This document shows positions 19,961 through 20,075 of a stretch of 20,075 nt of DNA, piece after piece. The position numbers and the translations under genes were made by a program. The notes beneath the pieces are model-generated. The model made no database searches and had not been told where the DNA came from. It saw only the letters and a program-made list of their open reading frames with translations. The stretch's first letter is position 1; each line of letters opens with the position of its first letter. The stretch is taken from NCBI GenBank assembly GCA_964571215.1, contig CAZMZZ010000025.1, positions 1-20,075 on the forward strand, in the 5' to 3' direction. Origin of the DNA: CAJWPI01 sp964571215. GTDB lineage: Bacteria; Pseudomonadota; Gammaproteobacteria; Magnimaribacterales; Magnimaribacteraceae.

Positions 19961-20075
19961 ATGAATTTCATTGACGAAGTTGTCATAGATGTTTCTGCTG
20001 GCAAAGGTGGAAATGGTTGTATGAGCTTTAGAAGAGAGAAGAATTTACCGCGAGGAGGGCCAGATGGAGGAGATG
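19961..20075 (+). CDS. obgE: GTPase Obg, 3'-truncated by window edge
   Basis: Obg (also CgtA) is an essential GTPase acting in late 50S assembly and the stringent response. Only the first 38 codons are present, reading MNFIDEVVIDVSAGKGGNGC and then MSFRREKNLPRGGPDGGD. This matches the start of the glycine-rich Obg fold (E. coli [20 protein letters not shown]). The GTPase domain lies beyond the window. It follows rpmA by 31 bp in the conserved order. AAGAG about 8 bp upstream is a weak ribosome binding site. Confidence 0.95.
   Translation, partial: MNFIDEVVIDVSAGKGGNGCMSFRREKNLPRGGPDGGD

Noticed and set aside
1..20075. CRISPR array, insertion sequence, tRNA, rRNA, prophage or defence genes
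   Set aside because: No direct-repeat array, transposase, terminal inverted repeats or RNA gene was seen. Every sizeable stretch is accounted for by a recognised housekeeping gene.

Overview
The window is a compact, A+T-rich (roughly one third G+C by eye) chromosomal housekeeping region from a gammaproteobacterium. The proteins align closely, from memory, with their E. coli counterparts. The gene pairs are also gammaproteobacterial: FabA with FabB, IspB beside rplU-rpmA-obg, and uvrA divergent from ssb downstream of rplQ. The low G+C, very short spacers and overlapping genes suggest a streamlined, probably marine, lineage such as SAR86. That placement is inference, not something read directly from the sequence.

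Region 1 (1-13072, + strand) is an unbroken run of 28 genes. It holds the S10 cluster from a truncated rpsJ through rpsQ, the complete spc cluster from rplN through secY and rpmJ, and the complete alpha cluster (rpsM, rpsK, rpsD, rpoA, rplQ). The order is the standard bacterial one and nothing is inserted or missing. No gap exceeds 18 bp and several genes overlap. Together these genes make most of the ribosomal subunit core, the Sec translocon channel and the RNA polymerase alpha subunit.

Region 2 (13062-16476) is uvrA on the minus strand, overlapping the end of rplQ tail to tail, with ssb divergent on the plus strand. The 97-bp divergent intergenic region has a palindromic -10-like element at its centre. 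This is a DNA repair and replication module.

Region 3 (16473-19232, minus strand) reads ispB, then fabA, then fabB in transcription order. IspB makes the polyprenyl chain of the respiratory quinone. FabA and FabB introduce and extend the cis double bond of unsaturated fatty acids. fabB and ssb share a TTAA that supplies both stop codons.

Region 4 (19354-20075, + strand) is rplU, rpmA and the first 38 codons of obg, behind a good sigma70-type promoter with a G+C-rich discriminator.

I found no mobile element, CRISPR array, tRNA, rRNA, prophage or unfamiliar gene, and no stretch over about 120 bp without a gene. I do not see a previously undescribed system here. The points worth a second look concern genome compaction and regulation.
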